A DNA stretch of 64,000 nucleotides, taken from the NCBI GenBank assembly GCA_029465975.1, contig CM055755.1, forward strand, positions 12,460,738 to 12,524,737. The letters are read 5' to 3'. The DNA is from Dallia pectoralis. Its lineage: Eukaryota; Chordata; Actinopteri; Esociformes; Umbridae. The position numbers and the translations under genes are program-made. Each line of letters starts with the position of its first letter. The stretch's first letter is position 1. This document shows positions 12,708 through 25,800 of this stretch, piece by piece. The notes beneath the pieces were generated by a model. The model saw only the letters and a list, made by a program, of their open reading frames with translations. It was not told where the DNA came from and made no database searches.

Positions 12708-13381
12708 TATGTGTGTGTGTCCTCATCTGTGTGTGTGTCCTCATCTGTGTGTGTGTCCTCATCTGTGTGTGTGTGTCCTCATCTGTGTGTGTGTCCTCAT
12801 CTGCGTGTGTGTGTGTCCTCATCTGCGTGTGTGTGTGTCCTCACCTGTGTGTGTGTGTGTCCTCATCTGTGTGTGTGTGTTTCCTCACCTGTGTGTGTGT
12901 GTGTGCGTCCTCATCCGTGTGCGTGTGTGTCCTCATCTGTGTCCTCACCTGTGTGTGTGTGTGTCCACATCTGTGTGTGTGTGTGTGTGTGTGTCCTCAT
13001 CTGTGTGTGTGTGTGTCCTCATCTGTGTGTGTGTGTGTGTGTGTGTGTCCTCATCTGTGTGTGTGTGTGTGTGTGTCCTCATCTGTGTGTGAGTGTGTCT
13101 CCTCATCTGTGTGTGTGTGTCTCCTCATCTGGGTGTGTCCTCATCTGTGTGTGTGTGTGTGTCCTCATCTGTGTGTGTGTGTCCTCATCTGTGTGTGTGT
13201 GTGTGTCCTCATCTGGGTATGTCCTCATCTGTGTGTGTGTGTCTCCTCATCTGTGTGTGTGTGTCTCCTCATCTGTGTGTGTGTGTCTCCTCATCTGTGT
13301 GTGTGTGTTTGTCTCCTCATCTGTGTGTGTGTGTGTCTCCTCATCTGTGTGTGTGTGTCTCCTCATCTGGGTGTGTCCTCA

Positions 13382-13419
<38 letters not shown>

Positions 13420-13420
13420 C
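12708..13420. repeat. (GT)n composite with TCCTCATCTG spacers
   Basis: GT runs of 8-30 bp separated by TCCTCATCTG or TCTCCTCATCTG at irregular intervals, ending in a pure (GT) run at about 13385-13417. The long Cys/Val-rich frames over it are low-complexity artefacts. Confidence 0.95.
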
Positions 13421-13756
13421 GTGTCTCTGTATGAGAGCACATGCATTTGTCTCTGCTGCCTGGAACACATGAGAACAGGAGGCTCTGGCACAGTCGCTCC
13501 AATGCCACAGCAAATGGAGTGTGTCGCTCCAGGGACTAGGCAGGCACGGCAACACACACGTGCGCACACACACGCACACACACAAACGTGCGCACACACA
13601 GGCTTCTGAGCACTGGGGCGGTCCTGCTCTCTGTCAGCCTCATTTAACACAGCTCACACAGTTCACAGGCCAAAGTCACCTCACTGGCCAAAAAAAAAAA
13701 ACATGGACAATTTACCTTCTTGTCCGTATGCTGTTAAAAACATTGATGCACACTGT

Positions 13757-14070
13757 CTACACACTACACCGAACAGAGTTAAAATTAATCTCCTACACCA
13801 CACCGAACAGAGTTAAAATTAATCTCCTACACCACACCGAACAGGGTTAAAATGACTCTCCTACACCATACTGAACAGAGTTAAAATTAATCTCCTACAC
13901 CACACCGAACAGAGTTAAAATTAATCTCCTACACCACACCGAACAGGGTTAAAATGACTCTCCTACACCACACTAAACAGGGTTAAAATTAATGTCCTAC
14001 ACCACACCGAACAGGGTAAATATTACAACCCTACACCACACCAAATAGGGTTAGAATAACGCTCCTAGAC
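13757..14070. repeat. 34-bp minisatellite, ~9 copies
   Basis: Unit begins GAACAGAGTTAAAATTAATC and ends CTACACCACACC. Copies decay toward the right end. Confidence 0.9.
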
Positions 14071-14138
14071 AAAGAGATTTGGTCTTAACTCTGTACTGGC
14101 AAGTCGTGTTCAAAACAGACTTTAATCTAGCTAACAAA

Positions 14139-14216
14139 TGTCTCATAAGCATGTCTCATAAGCATGTCTCATAAGCATGTCTCATAAGCATGTCTCATAA
14201 GCATGTCTCATAAGTG
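14139..14216. repeat. 13-bp minisatellite, 6 copies
   Basis: Unit GTCTCATAAGCAT, exact copies. Confidence 0.9.
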
Positions 14217-14437
14217 TTGAGTACGAATGGGTGAAAATATGTTTCTGTGGACTGGATGAACGGCAACATGAAGACTTGGTCACATCAGGGGGAAGAAGAA
14301 AAGCTCTTTAACCTAATTGGCCCTTATTAAGTTAAGGGCCATTTCCAAACAGCAGGAGGACAAGGAGTATCAAAGCGTTTGGCAATTAGAGACAAACAAT
14401 TGGCCTCATATTGGCCTTGGAGCACAACACTGTGTTC

Positions 14438-14477
<40 letters not shown>

Positions 14478-15169
14478 ATACGCTCACGCACATGCAGATG
14501 TTATTCCCACAAAGGTTACACACACACAGGATACGCTCACACACACACGCAGACAGACAGAACACAGCAATACGACGTAGGGAACCGGCACAGAGTTGGG
14601 GCGGGGTTCCCTCAATAAGATCATTACCAGCGGCTGGTGATTATCCAGGAACTTGTAAAACAAAATGAGCTGTGCAGTGTGGTTACACAGCTGAATGCAG
14701 GAGGTCTGTAAGTAGCAGCCATTAAAACCACAAAGGAACTGATGAACAAAGAGGCTAAGAAAAGTGCGTAGCACCGATCCAGTCCAGAACCAAGAGCCCC
14801 ACACGATGTGCAGTCAGGCCACAACACAGAAAAAATAAAGAAAGTCCGCACGTTGACATGAGGAGAGCTCACATACAGGCCGGTCAGAAGACAGACACTA
14901 TTTCAAATATGTCGAAGACAGGACGACGTAGTAAGGACCTAGTCTTAGAAAGAGCAGGAAGTTGCCAACCTATTGTCCCGGCCCTTTGTCTTCATTCCAT
15001 TGCTGTAATTAGTCAAGACAGCGCTAACGGGCCCAGATGGAGAGTTCAAAGACGATCAACCGGCCTGAAGACCGGGAGACTCTTTTAATTGGCTCCAATA
15101 CTGTTGTGGACAGCGCAGCTGAAGAGGCCAGTGATCAAACAGCAGTAGAGGTTGGTAGAGCTACAGTAG
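14217..15169. other. Intronic spacer
   Basis: Contains the CA run at 14441; otherwise no recognisable element. Confidence 0.55.
14441..14475. repeat. (CA)n microsatellite
   Basis: Perfect CA run of about 35 bp; a smaller CA/CACG patch follows at 14519-14555. Confidence 0.95.
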
Positions 15170-16145
15170 GAGAGGAGATGAAGAGGACAGGGGATGAAGA
15201 GGACAGGGGATGAAGAGGATAGGAGATGAAGAGGATAGGAGATGAAGAGGACAGGGGATGAAGAGGATAGGAGATTAAGAGGACAGGGGATGAAGAGGAC
15301 AGGGGATGAAGAGGATAGGAGATGAAGAGGACAGGGGATGAAGAGGACAGGGGATGAAGAGGATAGGAGATTAAGAGGACAGGGGATGAAGAGGACAGGG
15401 GATGAAGAGGACAGGGGATGAAGAGGATAGGAGATGAAGAGGACAGGGGATGAAGAGGATAGGAGATGAAGAGGACAGGGGATGAAGAGGACAGGAGATT
15501 AAGAGGACAGGGGATGAAGAGGACAGGGGATGAAGAGGACAGGGGATGAAGAGGACAGGGGATGAAGAGGACAGGGGATGAAGAGGATAGGAGATGAAGA
15601 GGACAGGGGACGAAGAGGACAGGGGATGAAGAGGACAGGGGATGAAGAGAACAGGGGATGAAGAGGATAGGAGATGAAGAGGACAGGGGACGAAGAGGAT
15701 AGGAGATTAAGAGGACAGGGGATGAAGAGGACAGGGGATGAAGAGGATAGGAGATGAAGAGGACAGGGGATGAAGAGGATAGGAGATTAAGAGGACAGGG
15801 GATGAAGAGGATAGGAGATGAAGAGGACAGGGGATGAAGAGGACAGGGGATGAAGAGGACAGGGGATGAAGAGGATAGGAGATGAAGAGGACAGGGGATG
15901 AAGAGGATAGGGGATGAAGAGGACAGGGGATGAAGAGGATAGGAGATGAAGAGGACAGGGGACGAAGAGGATAGGAGATTAAGAGGACAGGGGACGAAGA
16001 GGACAGGGGACGAAGAGGACAGGGGACGAAGAGGACAGGGGATGAAGAGGACAGGGGACGAAGAGGACAGGGGATGAAGAGGACAGGGGACGAAGAGGAC
16101 AGGGGACGAAGAGGACAGGGGACGAAGAGGACAGGGGATGAAGTG
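15170..16145. repeat. 16-bp purine-rich minisatellite, ~61 copies
   Basis: Unit GAGGACAGGGGATGAA with variants GATAGGAGATGAA, GATAGGAGATTAA and GACGAA. The plus strand is about 85-90% purine. The minus strand is open for 348 codons only because the unit lacks stops. Confidence 0.97.
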
Positions 16146-16680
16146 GACAGTGATAAACAGCAGTAGAGGTGGTTGAGCCACTGGAGGACAGAGGAGATGA
16201 AGGGGGCTTGATTCTCACAGCCTCCTATTCATGGTTATTCACCCCAACATGCTTGTGTTCCATTCAATTTCTCTTCTAAGCCTAAATTGCCCAAAAATAA
16301 CCGGCTAACCGGCCTTCATATGTACTCATTGTTTACTGATGGGATGTTACAGGTGTGATGGTTTCAAGGCCAGTTCCTTTGTTGTGCTTTATCTGAGCTA
16401 AGACAACAACTCCTGCCATAAGACAGACACTGAAAGGATTACAGAGGATTACAAAAGCCTGGGTCATATCTATTCCGTTCTGACATTAAAACTGACAGAC
16501 AGGCAGAGGTACTCCACTGAGCCGGCGACTTCTGAGCGCTGGGTACGAGGAAAATACCAGGTAAATACCAGGTAAGAGCCCAGTGGGCAGCGCCAACCTC
16601 AGAAGATACAGTGGCAACATGTGATCATTAAGGGGTGAGCGGGTTACATGGTGCAGGGGCCGCCTGCCAGCTGTCCATTC

Positions 16681-16977
16681 AAACACACACAGACGTACAC
16701 ACACACAGACGTGTACACACACACACACACAGACAGACGTACACACACACACACACAGACGTACACACACACACACACAGACGTACACACACACACACAC
16801 ACAGACGTACATGTACACACAAACATGAACACACACACACGCACGCACGCACGTGCACTCACACACACATATACACACACGTACACAAACACACACGCAA
16901 GTACACACATGCACAGGCGTACACACACGCATACACACACACATACACGCGTACACACACACACACACACACACACG
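16681..16977. repeat. (CA)n composite with CAGACGTA spacers
   Basis: CA runs punctuated by CAGACGTA early and by ACGCACG and ATACAC later. The His/Thr- and Cys/Val-rich frames on the two strands are artefacts. Confidence 0.93.
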
Positions 16978-17892
16978 CCATCGCACCAGCTGTCTGTAAC
17001 TACTCTCAGCTGGACGACAAACACCTGCTGTAGAGGGATATAAAAAAGCGTGTCAGGCCTGTTGTCGTCCTTCCCTTTCTCATCATTCCGATTAATTATT
17101 CACCGTTTCATTGAGGTTTGTTCCTGAGTAACGCCATGGAGACAGGTTGATCAGCAGGAGAATGACGCTGTGTAAGCTCACAATCTGTCTATTCGTTCCA
17201 GAGGGGAGAAGGCAGCACGATAAATGATACATCCATATTGTTTTGTGTTGTTAATTACAGGAGGCGCAACCCGTTCCCACACAACAGAACCGCCGTCGGT
17301 CCTGTGAGTTCTCCTGAACCACGGATACAATGGAACGATGAATGTGCCGCCGCTTCCCGTTGAAAGAGTTTCAAGAAAACCGTCTGTGCGTTCTGTGTGT
17401 TCTGTAAACAGTGGTCTTGTTAATAGACAGTGAATCTTCCTTCGTATCCCATCTTGAGTGGGTGTAGCTGGGAACCGGGCCAGAACTGAGGAGAGACACT
17501 GCCACGTGGACCATAATGAACCAGAGCTGGATAGTCTGAGGAAGCACAATTCCACTTCGGATCATACTCATTATGTTTCATTACACAGCTGGCGGAGATA
17601 AAGGCACATAATTGCCTCTTACCTTGCCTACGTTCAAACAGCCACTCCACTTAAAAACATCTACATTTCATGTAATATGAGGTAATATCTATTTGCACTG
17701 CAGTTGCTATGACCCACGTGGAGGATTTCACCATGTGTTGATCCCAATGTACCAATGTACCAAAACCATAAGGCCCTAAGTCTCATAACGAACTGGTCTG
17801 AACTGGTCTGAACTGGTCTGTGAATCCTGTGTTCACCACATCACTGCATACCTTCTGGTCTGTGAATCCTGGTCTGTTCATGAGGTACGTCG

Positions 17893-17985
17893 GACACTAA
17901 GGCGCCCCTCTGACAGCCGCTAGCGTGTTAGCACTGCTTCATTGGGCACCGCCCCCTTGAGTGGGACCCGAGTTTGAATGTTCGT
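17893..17985 (+). repeat. Possible second tRNA-derived SINE fragment
   Basis: CACTAAGGCGCC and, about 70 bp on, CCCGAGTTTGAATG resemble degenerate A and B boxes of tRNA-derived SINEs. No tail repeat or flanking duplication was made out. Confidence 0.25.
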
Positions 17986-18392
17986 TTAAAAAACCCAGCT
18001 AATGCAGTGGCATTTCAGTTAATTAGTGAGCCAGCCCTGTGAGTCCTTCAGCCTTTATTCTCATGCACTTGACTCCTAAGGCGAGACTGCTCACAGCAAG
18101 AAGACCTCACCGGGTACACATTAACATATAGACCCCAACGGAGAAGCAGTCAAAATACAACGTGTGTGTCGGTGGTGGTGCGTGTGTGTGTGTGTGTGTT
18201 TATATATGACGTATATATATATCTCCTCTACCTCTAACAGCATGTTTGTACCTGCAGTTAGATCATCTGTTCATCTACACCTCAATCTGTCTGTCCACGC
18301 ATCTCAATAGTAATAATAATATTCATTAATAACACTTGTCCATTCCCTAGCCAGAGGGCCTGTATAATACACCAACGATAGACCACTTCCTC

Positions 18393-19530
18393 CCTCTACA
18401 TGACTCCTCCCTCCCCTCTACATGACTCCTCCCTCCCCTCTACAGGACTCCTCCCTCCCCTCTACAGGACTCCTCCCTCCCCTCTACAGGACTCCTCCCT
18501 CCCCTCTACAGGACTCCTCCCTCCCCTCTACAGGACTCCTCCCTCCCCTCTACAGGACTCCTCCCATCCACTCTACATGACTCCTCCCTCCCCTCTACAT
18601 GACTCCTCCCTCCCCTCTACAGGACTCCTCCCTCCCCTCTACAGGACTCCTCCCTCCCCTCTACAGGACTCCTCCCTCCCCTCTACAGGACTCCTCCCTC
18701 CCCTCTACAGGACTCCTCCCATCCCTCTACATGACTCCTCCCTCCCCTCTACATGACTCCTCCCTCCCCTCTACAGGACTCCTCCCTCCCCCTACAGGAC
18801 TCCTCCCTCCCCTCTACATGACTCCTCCCATCCCTCTACATGACTCCTCCCATCCCTCTACATGACTCCTCCCATCCACTCTACATGACTCCTCCCATCC
18901 ACTCTACATGACTCCTCCCATCCACTCTACATGACTCCTCCCATCCACTCTACATGACTCCTCCCATCCACTCTACATGACTCCTCCCATCCATCCCTCC
19001 ACTCTACATGACTCCCTCCCATCCACCCCTCTACATGACTCATCCCTCCCATCTACATGACTCATCCCTCCCTCTACATGACTCATCCCTCCCCTCTACA
19101 TGACTCATCCCTCCCCTCTACATGACTCATCCCTCCCCTCTACATGACTCATCCCTCCCCTCTACATGACTCATCCCTCCCCTCTACATGACTCATCCCT
19201 CCCCTCTACATGACTCATCCCTCCCCTCTACATGACTCATCCCTCCCCTCTACATGACTCATCCCTCCCCTCTACATGACTCATCCCTCCCCTCTACATG
19301 ACTCATCCCTCCCCTCTACATGACCCATCCCTCCCCTCTACATGACTCATCCCTCCCACTCTACATGACTCCTCCCATCCACTCTACATGACTCCTCCCA
19401 TCCACTCTACATGACTCCTCCCATCCACTCTACATGACTCCTCCCATCCACTCTACATGACTCCTCCCATCCACTCTACATGACTCCTCCCTCCTCTCTA
19501 CATGACTCCTCCCTCTCTACATGAATCCTC
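18393..19530. repeat. 22-bp pyrimidine-rich minisatellite, ~51 copies
   Basis: Units of 20-23 bp built on CTACATGACTCCTCCCTCCC. Four blocks are visible: CTACAGGACTCC (18430-18800), TCCCATCCACTCTACATG (18870-19000), ATGACTCATCCCTCCCC (19020-19350) and a return to the CCATCCACT form (19360-19480), so variants expanded locally. Confidence 0.96.
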
Positions 19531-19682
19531 ATCTCATAGGCCATATGGGCTGTTTTCACTCATTTGATAGGGCACAAAGGCACGCCAGCTAAAGAGAAGG
19601 TCTTGACAGGGAGCGTTTTATGGTTAACGTCTCCTCCTGATATTCGCCTGTCAGTGTGACGTGCCGGAGCAGTTCTGAGGCT

Positions 19683-20236
19683 CAGAGGAAACATCCCACC
19701 AGTCTGCACCGGCTGAGGAAACATCTGACCAGTCTGCACCAGCTGAGGAAACATCTGACCAGTCTGCACCAGCTGAGGCTCAGAGAAACATCTGACCAGT
19801 CTGCACCAGCTGAGGCTCAGAGGAAACATCTGACCAGTCTGCACCAGTCTGCACCGGCTGAGGAAACATCTGACCAGTCTGCACCGGCTGAGGAAACATC
19901 TGACCAGTCTGCACCAGCTGCACCGGCTGAGGAAACATCTGACCAGTCTGCAGAGGAAACATCTGACCAGTCTGCACCAGCTGAGGAAACATCTGACCAG
20001 TCTGCACCAGCTGAGGAAACATCTGACCAGTCTGCACCGGCTGAGGAAACATCTGACCAGTCTGCACCGGCTGAGGAAACATCTGACCAGTCTGCACCGG
20101 CTGAGGAAACATCTGACCAGTCTGCACCGGCTGAGGAAACATCTGACCAGTCTGCACCGGCTGAGGCTCAGAGGAAACATCTCTCCAGTCTGCACCGGCT
20201 GAGGAAAGATCTCTCCAGTCTGCACCGGCTGAGGCT
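19683..20236. repeat. 30-bp minisatellite, ~18 copies
   Basis: Unit begins CTGAGGAAACATCTGACCAG and ends TCTGCACCGG, with partial units and GCTCAGAG insertions. The plus strand reads EETSDQSAPA repeats for much of a 210-codon frame. No start context, splice sites or flanking domain support a gene. Confidence 0.95.
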
Positions 20237-23200
20237 GCCCGGCTTACACACCCATTCTCCGCAGTGTAAGCATTGTAATTGTATATGATGTTCAATACCT
20301 GTGAGGCTTCATTAAGTCTTTGCATCAAACAACAGACAAAAACAAGTCCTACCTCGCAGTGAGGAGGGGGGGAGTGAGGGACGGAGAAGGAAAAAAAGAA
20401 GGGGAGTACCGAAGAGAAGAAAAAAATATACATCATTTAAAGAGTGTTTCCAAAGTGTTGTTGTGAGTGGGAGGCAGTTATCCCAATGGGAGACGGCGGT
20501 TGGAGTTTTTTTTCTAAATGAGATATGTCACAGACTGCCAGCGTGCACTATCCATGCTGCTGTGGTTCTAATCAGATTGGATGTGTAAAAGGGAAGGTGG
20601 GGGGTGGAAAGCCTAACAGGCAACCTACAGTTGGGATTCTCTTCTCATTTTCTCCCTCCTTCCTCGTGTACGTTAACGCTGAGCATTTAAATGTTGATCC
20701 TGAACGTAGCTACTGAACACAAGGACGCCCCGGGGACTTCTGTCCCTCCCTAATCCCATCCGACCTGAACTACACAGCCACAGGACAGAAGGCCGAACTC
20801 TAAGGTCGCAGCTCGCGGTCCATTGATATGTGACACCGTGACCACTTTGGTCCTGGACACTCACTCCTACGCTCCTCTGCTGAACGCTCCTCTGCTGAAC
20901 GCTCCTCTGCTGAACGCTCCTCTGCTGAACGCTCCTCTGCTGAACGCTCCTCTGCTGAACGCTCCTCTGCTGAACGCTCCTCTGCTGAACGCTCCTCTGC
21001 TGAACGCTCCTCCACTGCTTCCATAGACAATCAGCCACCTGCCGTTCAATACGGCGGGCTCCCGGCGGCAGGAGAAGAGAAAAAGAGCCAGACGTTTCAG
21101 GTGTTCAGAGCGACGCTGGCGGGGAAGGCTTATTCCGAGACGGAATTTCTTGGAAGCCTTGCTACGTTTGAAGGAACGGCCCCGGAGAGGAAAGTTATTA
21201 CATGCCCAGGGGCCCGCTCTGCAGTGCCCGGTGTCGGCCTGATGTACAGAAGGAAACGCCACTGACGTGCTCGGTTCAGAGAAGCAACCCTGTTTCTTTA
21301 AATCCTAATAGCACCTGAGTCTGATTTAATTGGCACACTTCATGCCTGAGATGATTGTAATCTGTGCTCTACTTTAGGTCGCCGCAAGACAGATGAGCTG
21401 CGGCTATATGATAGGAGGAGACTCGTCGTGGCTGCTATCTGATAGGAGGAAACTCATCGTGGCGGCTATATGATAGGATGAGAGACTCACAGAGGCACCC
21501 ATCTGACAGGAGCAGACTCACCGTGGCAACCAGAGTGAGCTCATCCAAATCTCTCCAGCAGATCCCTTTGACAAAATCAAACATGGCCAATCTCAGAAGA
21601 GAGGATGCCTTTGCCTTGGTGCGTTTCAAACAGCCGTCAACCTTCCTCCCACAACCCCACCCCTCTTCCCCACCAGATTGTCACCTACTATCTTCATGAG
21701 ATTTAGCCGAGGTTAGCGGGCTCCTGCAAATCCGTTCAATCAAAATGAATTGCCAATAAACAGCTTCGGCCTTTGAGTAGAACTGCCGGGCCTACAGGTG
21801 TTTTAAACCCCTGACCCTATGACTTGGTTCTGAGGCGATCCCGTCTTACCCTGGGGGAAATGGATTTACCGGGCTAGAGCCCGACCATATTGTGAGGACC
21901 AGCTCTCAGTTCGTGTGCACACCGCAACCTAAATGGCCAGAGGGAGTTTGAAACCCTATGACCAGGGGATCTATGGGTTTTAAGCCAAAGCCAAAAACAA
22001 ATTATAGTATATCGACGGGAAAGAACAAGAGTGCTGACTTTGGCCAATGGCAATGCGTTTGTGGATAGCTGCTGAATTTCCTCAGTGCTGATAAGAAACC
22101 GCTCGGTGACCCAAGTCTGAGTACATCCGTGAGATGTAGTCAGACGCTAAATAATCTCAGAGCTCAAGGAGTTTGAAGAGAAAAGGCATTACTTAGGAGG
22201 GTCATTAGTGGGATTGCATTTAGGGAATGACTGTGGATTGTGACGGGTCATTTAAGTGAATGGCTGTTCGATAAAATAATGGAACAGGTTGGAGTGTGTC
22301 TCAAATGACACGCCAATACTGTTGACCAAAGACCCGAAGACATTAGTGACGCCTGGGGCTAATAAAAGGACTGCGACGTCGCTACCAAGAGCGGGAACAC
22401 AGTTGAGGTGGAGAGTGCAGCTTATTTATGAAACGACACCCAGACCAGTGTTCACTAAGACAATACTATGCTGATAAGCAAAAAAGGGAAAAAAGTCAGG
22501 GAAAAATCAAAAACCATTGCCAACAGGAAGCAGCGGCCGTTTAAAAAGTACGGCCCTTGAGGAAATCCTGCCAACACTCAGAGCAAATAAAGGTCAGAGG
22601 GAATATTATATCGTTTGTCTTTTCCTTCCTCTCTTTCATCCGAACGGACAAATTTAGTTACGGCAGGCTCACTACATTCCCATTGCTTTCCCTCTCACTT
22701 TCTCTCCCTGCCCACCAGTAATTTCACCAGGATTAAAACCACAGACAGAGCAGCCCAGCCCCGGAGCCATAAGACAGAGTGGAGAAGTCTGTTGGGTACC
22801 AAACAAACACGCTTCATAGATCATTTACACGGTAAACTGTTAGAAGAGCTAACAGAAGCTGACAGAAGCAGGTCCCTGGTGATGTGATCCAGTCAAATAA
22901 GACATGTTAACCTTGTATTAGAGAGACAAAGCCACAGAGGTATTCAGAGCCGGCTTCTGCCGGAGTATTACAAGGCCCTGGACTAAGAGCTAAATGTTGT
23001 GGGTTGACATGGGACTCGGTAGGGGAGGTAGTGAACAGGCTAGGTTAAGGAGAAAAGCCATGTACCGTGAAGTTGTCAGGACAGGCAAGAAAGTCTGATA
23101 AAGAGGAACAGCGCTAGGTGAAGAATCATTGTACTGCAGACGAAATACTGTCATCCTCAGCTCCAAAAAAACATATGCCCTAAAGACAACTAAGGTATCT

Positions 23201-23732
23201 AACATAAGTAGATGCTCATTTCAAATCGTTTCCCGTTAGCATGAGGCTGTGAGAACGTCATCATTCGCCCTCAACCTTCTGTCCCTCTGTAGAAGACGAA
23301 CAACAAACTTCACTGTAATTACACACAGAGGTGAGGCCGTGTTGTCCAGCGCCAGCTTTGGCCAACACTGAATCAATTGTGCTTTCAATATTCACTTTCA
23401 CTCATTGGCACTGGGGCTATGACGAGCATTCTGAGAGCTTATTAAGATTAGTGGAGACACACACACACACACAGGCTACGCTCTGAGAGGTGGGCATTAT
23501 GACAGAACTAATCCTGTGGACTGAAGAGGAGAGTCTCTCCTTCCCCCTTCCATCCTTCAACAACTCCTCATTTGTTTCTCTCTTTATTTTCCAACAGGGA
23601 ATTGAGAGCGGGAGCTAAGAGATTGAGTTAAGGGTTTCAACCATATTAACAAATGTCACCTATTTGATCACTGCTTAGGCTTTTGTTGGTCTGCAGTGCT
23701 GTGGAGAGAACATGCTATGTGCCAAGTAAACG
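20237..23732. other. Intronic spacer around the 15-bp array
   Basis: Mostly single-copy-looking sequence. Around 21398-21480 a phrase near GCTATATGATAGGAGGAGAC occurs three times, a small degenerate repeat. No exon was seen. Confidence 0.55.
20868..21012. repeat. 15-bp minisatellite, ~9.5 copies
   Basis: Unit GCTCCTCTGCTGAAC, exact copies. Confidence 0.95.
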
Positions 23733-23935
23733 TGTTTGTGTCGGGAATTCTTAATGTTTGTGTCGGGAATTCTTAACGTTTGTGTCTGGAATTCTTAATG
23801 TTTGTGTCTGGAATTCTTAACGTTTGTGTCTGGAATACTTTATGTTCTCTTAATGTTTGTGTCCGAAATTAATGTTTGTGTCTGGAATTATTAATGTTTG
23901 TGTCCGGAATAATGTTTGTGTCTGGAAATGTTACA
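23733..23935. repeat. 22-bp minisatellite, ~8 degenerate copies
   Basis: Units built on TGTTTGTGTCTGGAATTC with length changes toward the right end. Confidence 0.88.
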
Positions 23936-24560
23936 ATTTGTTTCATGCCTTTAATAAACCTTCACGCTGTTTTCATGATAAACCTTCGCAACGTAATATA
24001 TATCCAGGTATACAATCCTACAATGACCAGTTAACGGCAAGAGCTCCATAAACAATCCAAGAACAAGTTTGTTCAATACAAGTGTACTTTGTTTCGAGAC
24101 TGGAGATTAGAACAAACCTATGACTAAGCATTAGCTGGCAGGACGCTAATTAGCCTGCTCCGATGTGCTAGCAACAAAGGATGTGGGTGAGGGCGTGGGT
24201 GGGGGTGTGGGTAGGGGGGGCTCTGCTCTTTTGCTGCTTATTTGAAAGATTAGGCCTGGAAGTGGCTGGAGGTTAAGAGTGCTCCACTGAATAATCCTGA
24301 TGAATCATAAGTGATGCAGTCCTCATCATGTGGTTCAGTCCAACAGAAGCCCCCCCAGAGAGTGTGCAATGTGATTCTACAGGGACCACAGCTGGCTAAC
24401 ATCAATCAGCGTTTCCACAGGCGCTTTTGGGTCCAATCTCACACGTGTACAGAAGTGTAATAATATGTGTCAACTGGAAATGTGTTTCTGCACATCCTAA
24501 CTCTCCTGTGACCGTAGTGTGATGTGCGCGTGGCACAGAAGCGCGTACACATGGGTTTTT

Positions 24561-24638
24561 CCGTTGTCCCCGATTTCGAACTAGCAACCTTCAGACTGCT
24601 AGCGCAGCCATCTATCCATTAGGCTAACGACCGCTCAT
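24561..24638 (-). repeat. tRNA-derived sequence, probably a SINE head
   Basis: The minus strand has an A-box-like TAGCCTAATGG (24626-24616) and a B-box-like GGTTGCTAGTTCGAAATC (24589-24572) at tRNA-like spacing. The ends do not pair into an acceptor stem, so a tRNA-derived SINE fragment or decayed tRNA pseudogene is more likely than a working tRNA gene. Confidence 0.5.
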
Positions 24639-24892
24639 AAAGTGGAGACAATGGAGGACACAGGAAAGATACTCATTAGCATATGCAAATGCTATCCACA
24701 CCAGTCAGTCACTATGGTCTCCATTAGGACATGCTGTAGTGCTGAAGGGGGAGACCCTCTGAGCTGAGCTACAAGTCTCACTGGTCCATTTAAACACTCA
24801 GCTTTGTGCATCTAACCCACTGTAGCCCGGGGCTGCCGGGTCCACAACACAGAGCAGGGGGAGGGTCTTCTGGAGAACACTCCGCTATAGCG

Positions 24893-25089
24893 ACACACAC
24901 ACACACACACACACACACTGCCTGCAAGGTCTGAGAGAGCACAGTGATTAGACAGATCATATGACCCGGGCACCCCACACCACCTGCTTCCTAACAGCAA
25001 GAAACACACACAGGCTCTTAGCTACACACACACACACACACACACAGGCTCTTAGCTACACCCACACACACACACACACAGGCTCTTAG

Positions 25090-25131
<42 letters not shown>

Positions 25132-25149
25132 GCTCACACTACACACAGG

Positions 25150-25193
<44 letters not shown>

Positions 25194-25200
25194 CTCTTAG

Positions 25201-25251
<51 letters not shown>

Positions 25252-25277
25252 CTCTTAGCTACACACACACACACACA

Positions 25278-25310
<33 letters not shown>

Positions 25311-25370
25311 ACATAGATCATTTACACGGTAGCTTTTAGCTACACACACACACACACTCACACACACTGA
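24893..25370. repeat. (CA)n cluster with AGGCTCTTAGCTA spacers
   Basis: A CA run at 24893-24919, then from 25003 six or more CA runs separated by CACAGGCTCTTAGCTACAC, giving a compound unit of variable length. Confidence 0.93.
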
Positions 25371-25571
25371 CATATAAGTTCAAAGCACACACAGATCTAC
25401 ACATAAACACAAAGCCTAAAGCGCCACAGCTTAACACACACACAATTGTCAAACTAGTTTAAAAACTCCGGACAGGCGCCCCTACACATACACGGACACA
25501 GGGGGCGTTATCGGGCGTGCTGACATGACCTACCTACAGGTGGACAGACCTGCAGAGTCATCATGAACAGG

Positions 25572-25800
25572 CTGACCAGACCGGTCACTGGGATTGAATA
25601 GCACTAACCAGACCGGTCACTGTGATTGGACAGCACTAACCAGACCGGTCACTGTGATTGGACAGGCCTGAGCAGACCGGTTTCTGGGATTGGACATGCC
25701 TGAGCAGACTGGTCACTGGGATTGGACAGGCCTGAGCAGACTGGTCACTGATTGGACAGGACTGACCAGAACGGTCACTGCGATTGGACAGGCCTGATCA
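25572..25800. repeat. 32-bp minisatellite, ~7 degenerate copies
   Basis: Unit begins CAGACCGGTCACTGTGATTG; variants carry CTGAGCAGACTGG. Confidence 0.88.

Larger units (their letters stand above)
16146..18392. other. Intronic spacer
   Basis: Holds the CA composite (16681-16977), three copies of AACTGGTCTG near 17793-17822, the possible SINE fragment at 17893 and a TG/TA run at 18178-18222. Nothing else was recognised. Confidence 0.55.

Noticed and set aside
12668..13609. 313-codon Cys/Val-rich frame
   Set aside because: Translation of a (GT)n composite.
15135..16181. 348-codon minus-strand frame
   Set aside because: Reads the 16-bp array on the pyrimidine strand; an artefact of stop-free repetition.
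19656..20288. EETSDQSAPA repeat protein of 210 residues
   Set aside because: Follows the 30-bp array; partial units shift the frame and nothing marks an exon.
24561..24638. Functional tRNA gene
   Set aside because: The two ends do not form an acceptor stem, so only a tRNA-derived fragment is claimed.
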